A stretch of DNA of 64,000 bases from Bacillota bacterium (GTDB lineage Bacteria; Bacillota; Clostridia; Oscillospirales; Ruminococcaceae), in the NCBI GenBank assembly GCA_023421245.1, contig JAEZTV010000033.1, positions 156,856 to 220,855 on the forward strand, given 5' to 3'. The notes under the pieces were generated by a model that was not told where the DNA came from, ran no database searches, and saw only the letters and a program-made list of their open reading frames with translations. A program made the position numbers and the translations under genes. Below are positions 63,952-64,000 of this stretch, in pieces. Every line of letters starts with the position of its first letter. Position 1 is the first letter of the stretch.

Positions 63952-64000
63952 ATATTTAAGAATAAATATATGTGTAGATAACTGGTTTGATACCAACCCG

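Noticed and set aside
1..64000. CRISPR arrays or insertion sequences
   Set aside because: No regularly spaced repeat series and no transposase or integrase frame was recognised; the only long direct repeats are the araD duplication and the busR-region pair.

Overview
The window looks like the chromosome of a low-to-mid GC Firmicute, most likely an anaerobic plant-fibre degrader of the Clostridia (Oscillospiraceae or Ruminococcaceae type). This rests on AGGAGG-type ribosome binding sites, TTGACA/TATAAT promoters, lipobox-anchored binding proteins, YesM/YesN two-component pairs, CCA-encoding tRNAs and a dense set of pentosan genes. No plasmid, phage, CRISPR or intact insertion-sequence genes were seen. 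The assignment is from gene families only; no rRNA is present.

Layout. 0-4.2 kb: 3' end of a cysteine desulfurase, a TtcA-like tRNA thiolase, a GltS-type transporter and a PlsC acyltransferase with an unusual C-terminus. 4.5-7.1 kb: a cysteine/methionine PLP-enzyme pair preceded by a short coupled leader ORF. 7.1-11.2 kb: potABCD polyamine transporter. 11.7-12.0 kb: two tRNA-Ser genes. 12-20 kb: a tautomerase, a 1347-residue polytopic membrane protein, a 41-residue protein with ten cysteines behind a sigma-K-like promoter, and small enzymes (VOC protein, AraC regulator, flavin reductase, HIRAN protein).

20-43.3 kb is an arabinan/arabinose utilisation locus. It has a YtfQRT/YjfF-type furanose ABC importer with its own YesMN pair, araD, araA, araR, araB, a YesL protein, a second (AraPQ-like) importer with a lipoprotein binding protein, a GH127 beta-L-arabinofuranosidase, a LacI regulator and a GH51 alpha-L-arabinofuranosidase. 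Oligosaccharides would be imported, cut inside the cell by GH51 and GH127, and L-arabinose converted by AraA-AraB-AraD to xylulose-5-phosphate. Candidate AraR and LacI operators are visible. A 53-bp duplication of the araD 5' end lies between araA and araD.

43.5-48.2 kb: an aldehyde dehydrogenase remnant, a BusR-type GntR/RCK_C regulator (a c-di-AMP sensor in its family) and a divergent glycine-betaine opuA operon. 48.4-51 kb: peroxiredoxin, MmcQ/YjbR protein with a coupled small ORF, DegT aminotransferase. 51.2-53.8 kb: secreted GH10 xylanase with CBM9-like tail and a TIM-barrel protein. 54.2-63.5 kb: a YesN/YesM-LplB-LplC-LipO oligosaccharide uptake operon with a convergent FAD oxidoreductase; its codons are visibly richer in C at the third position than those of the arabinose locus, and the block ends near a tRNA-Asn, so it may have a different history.
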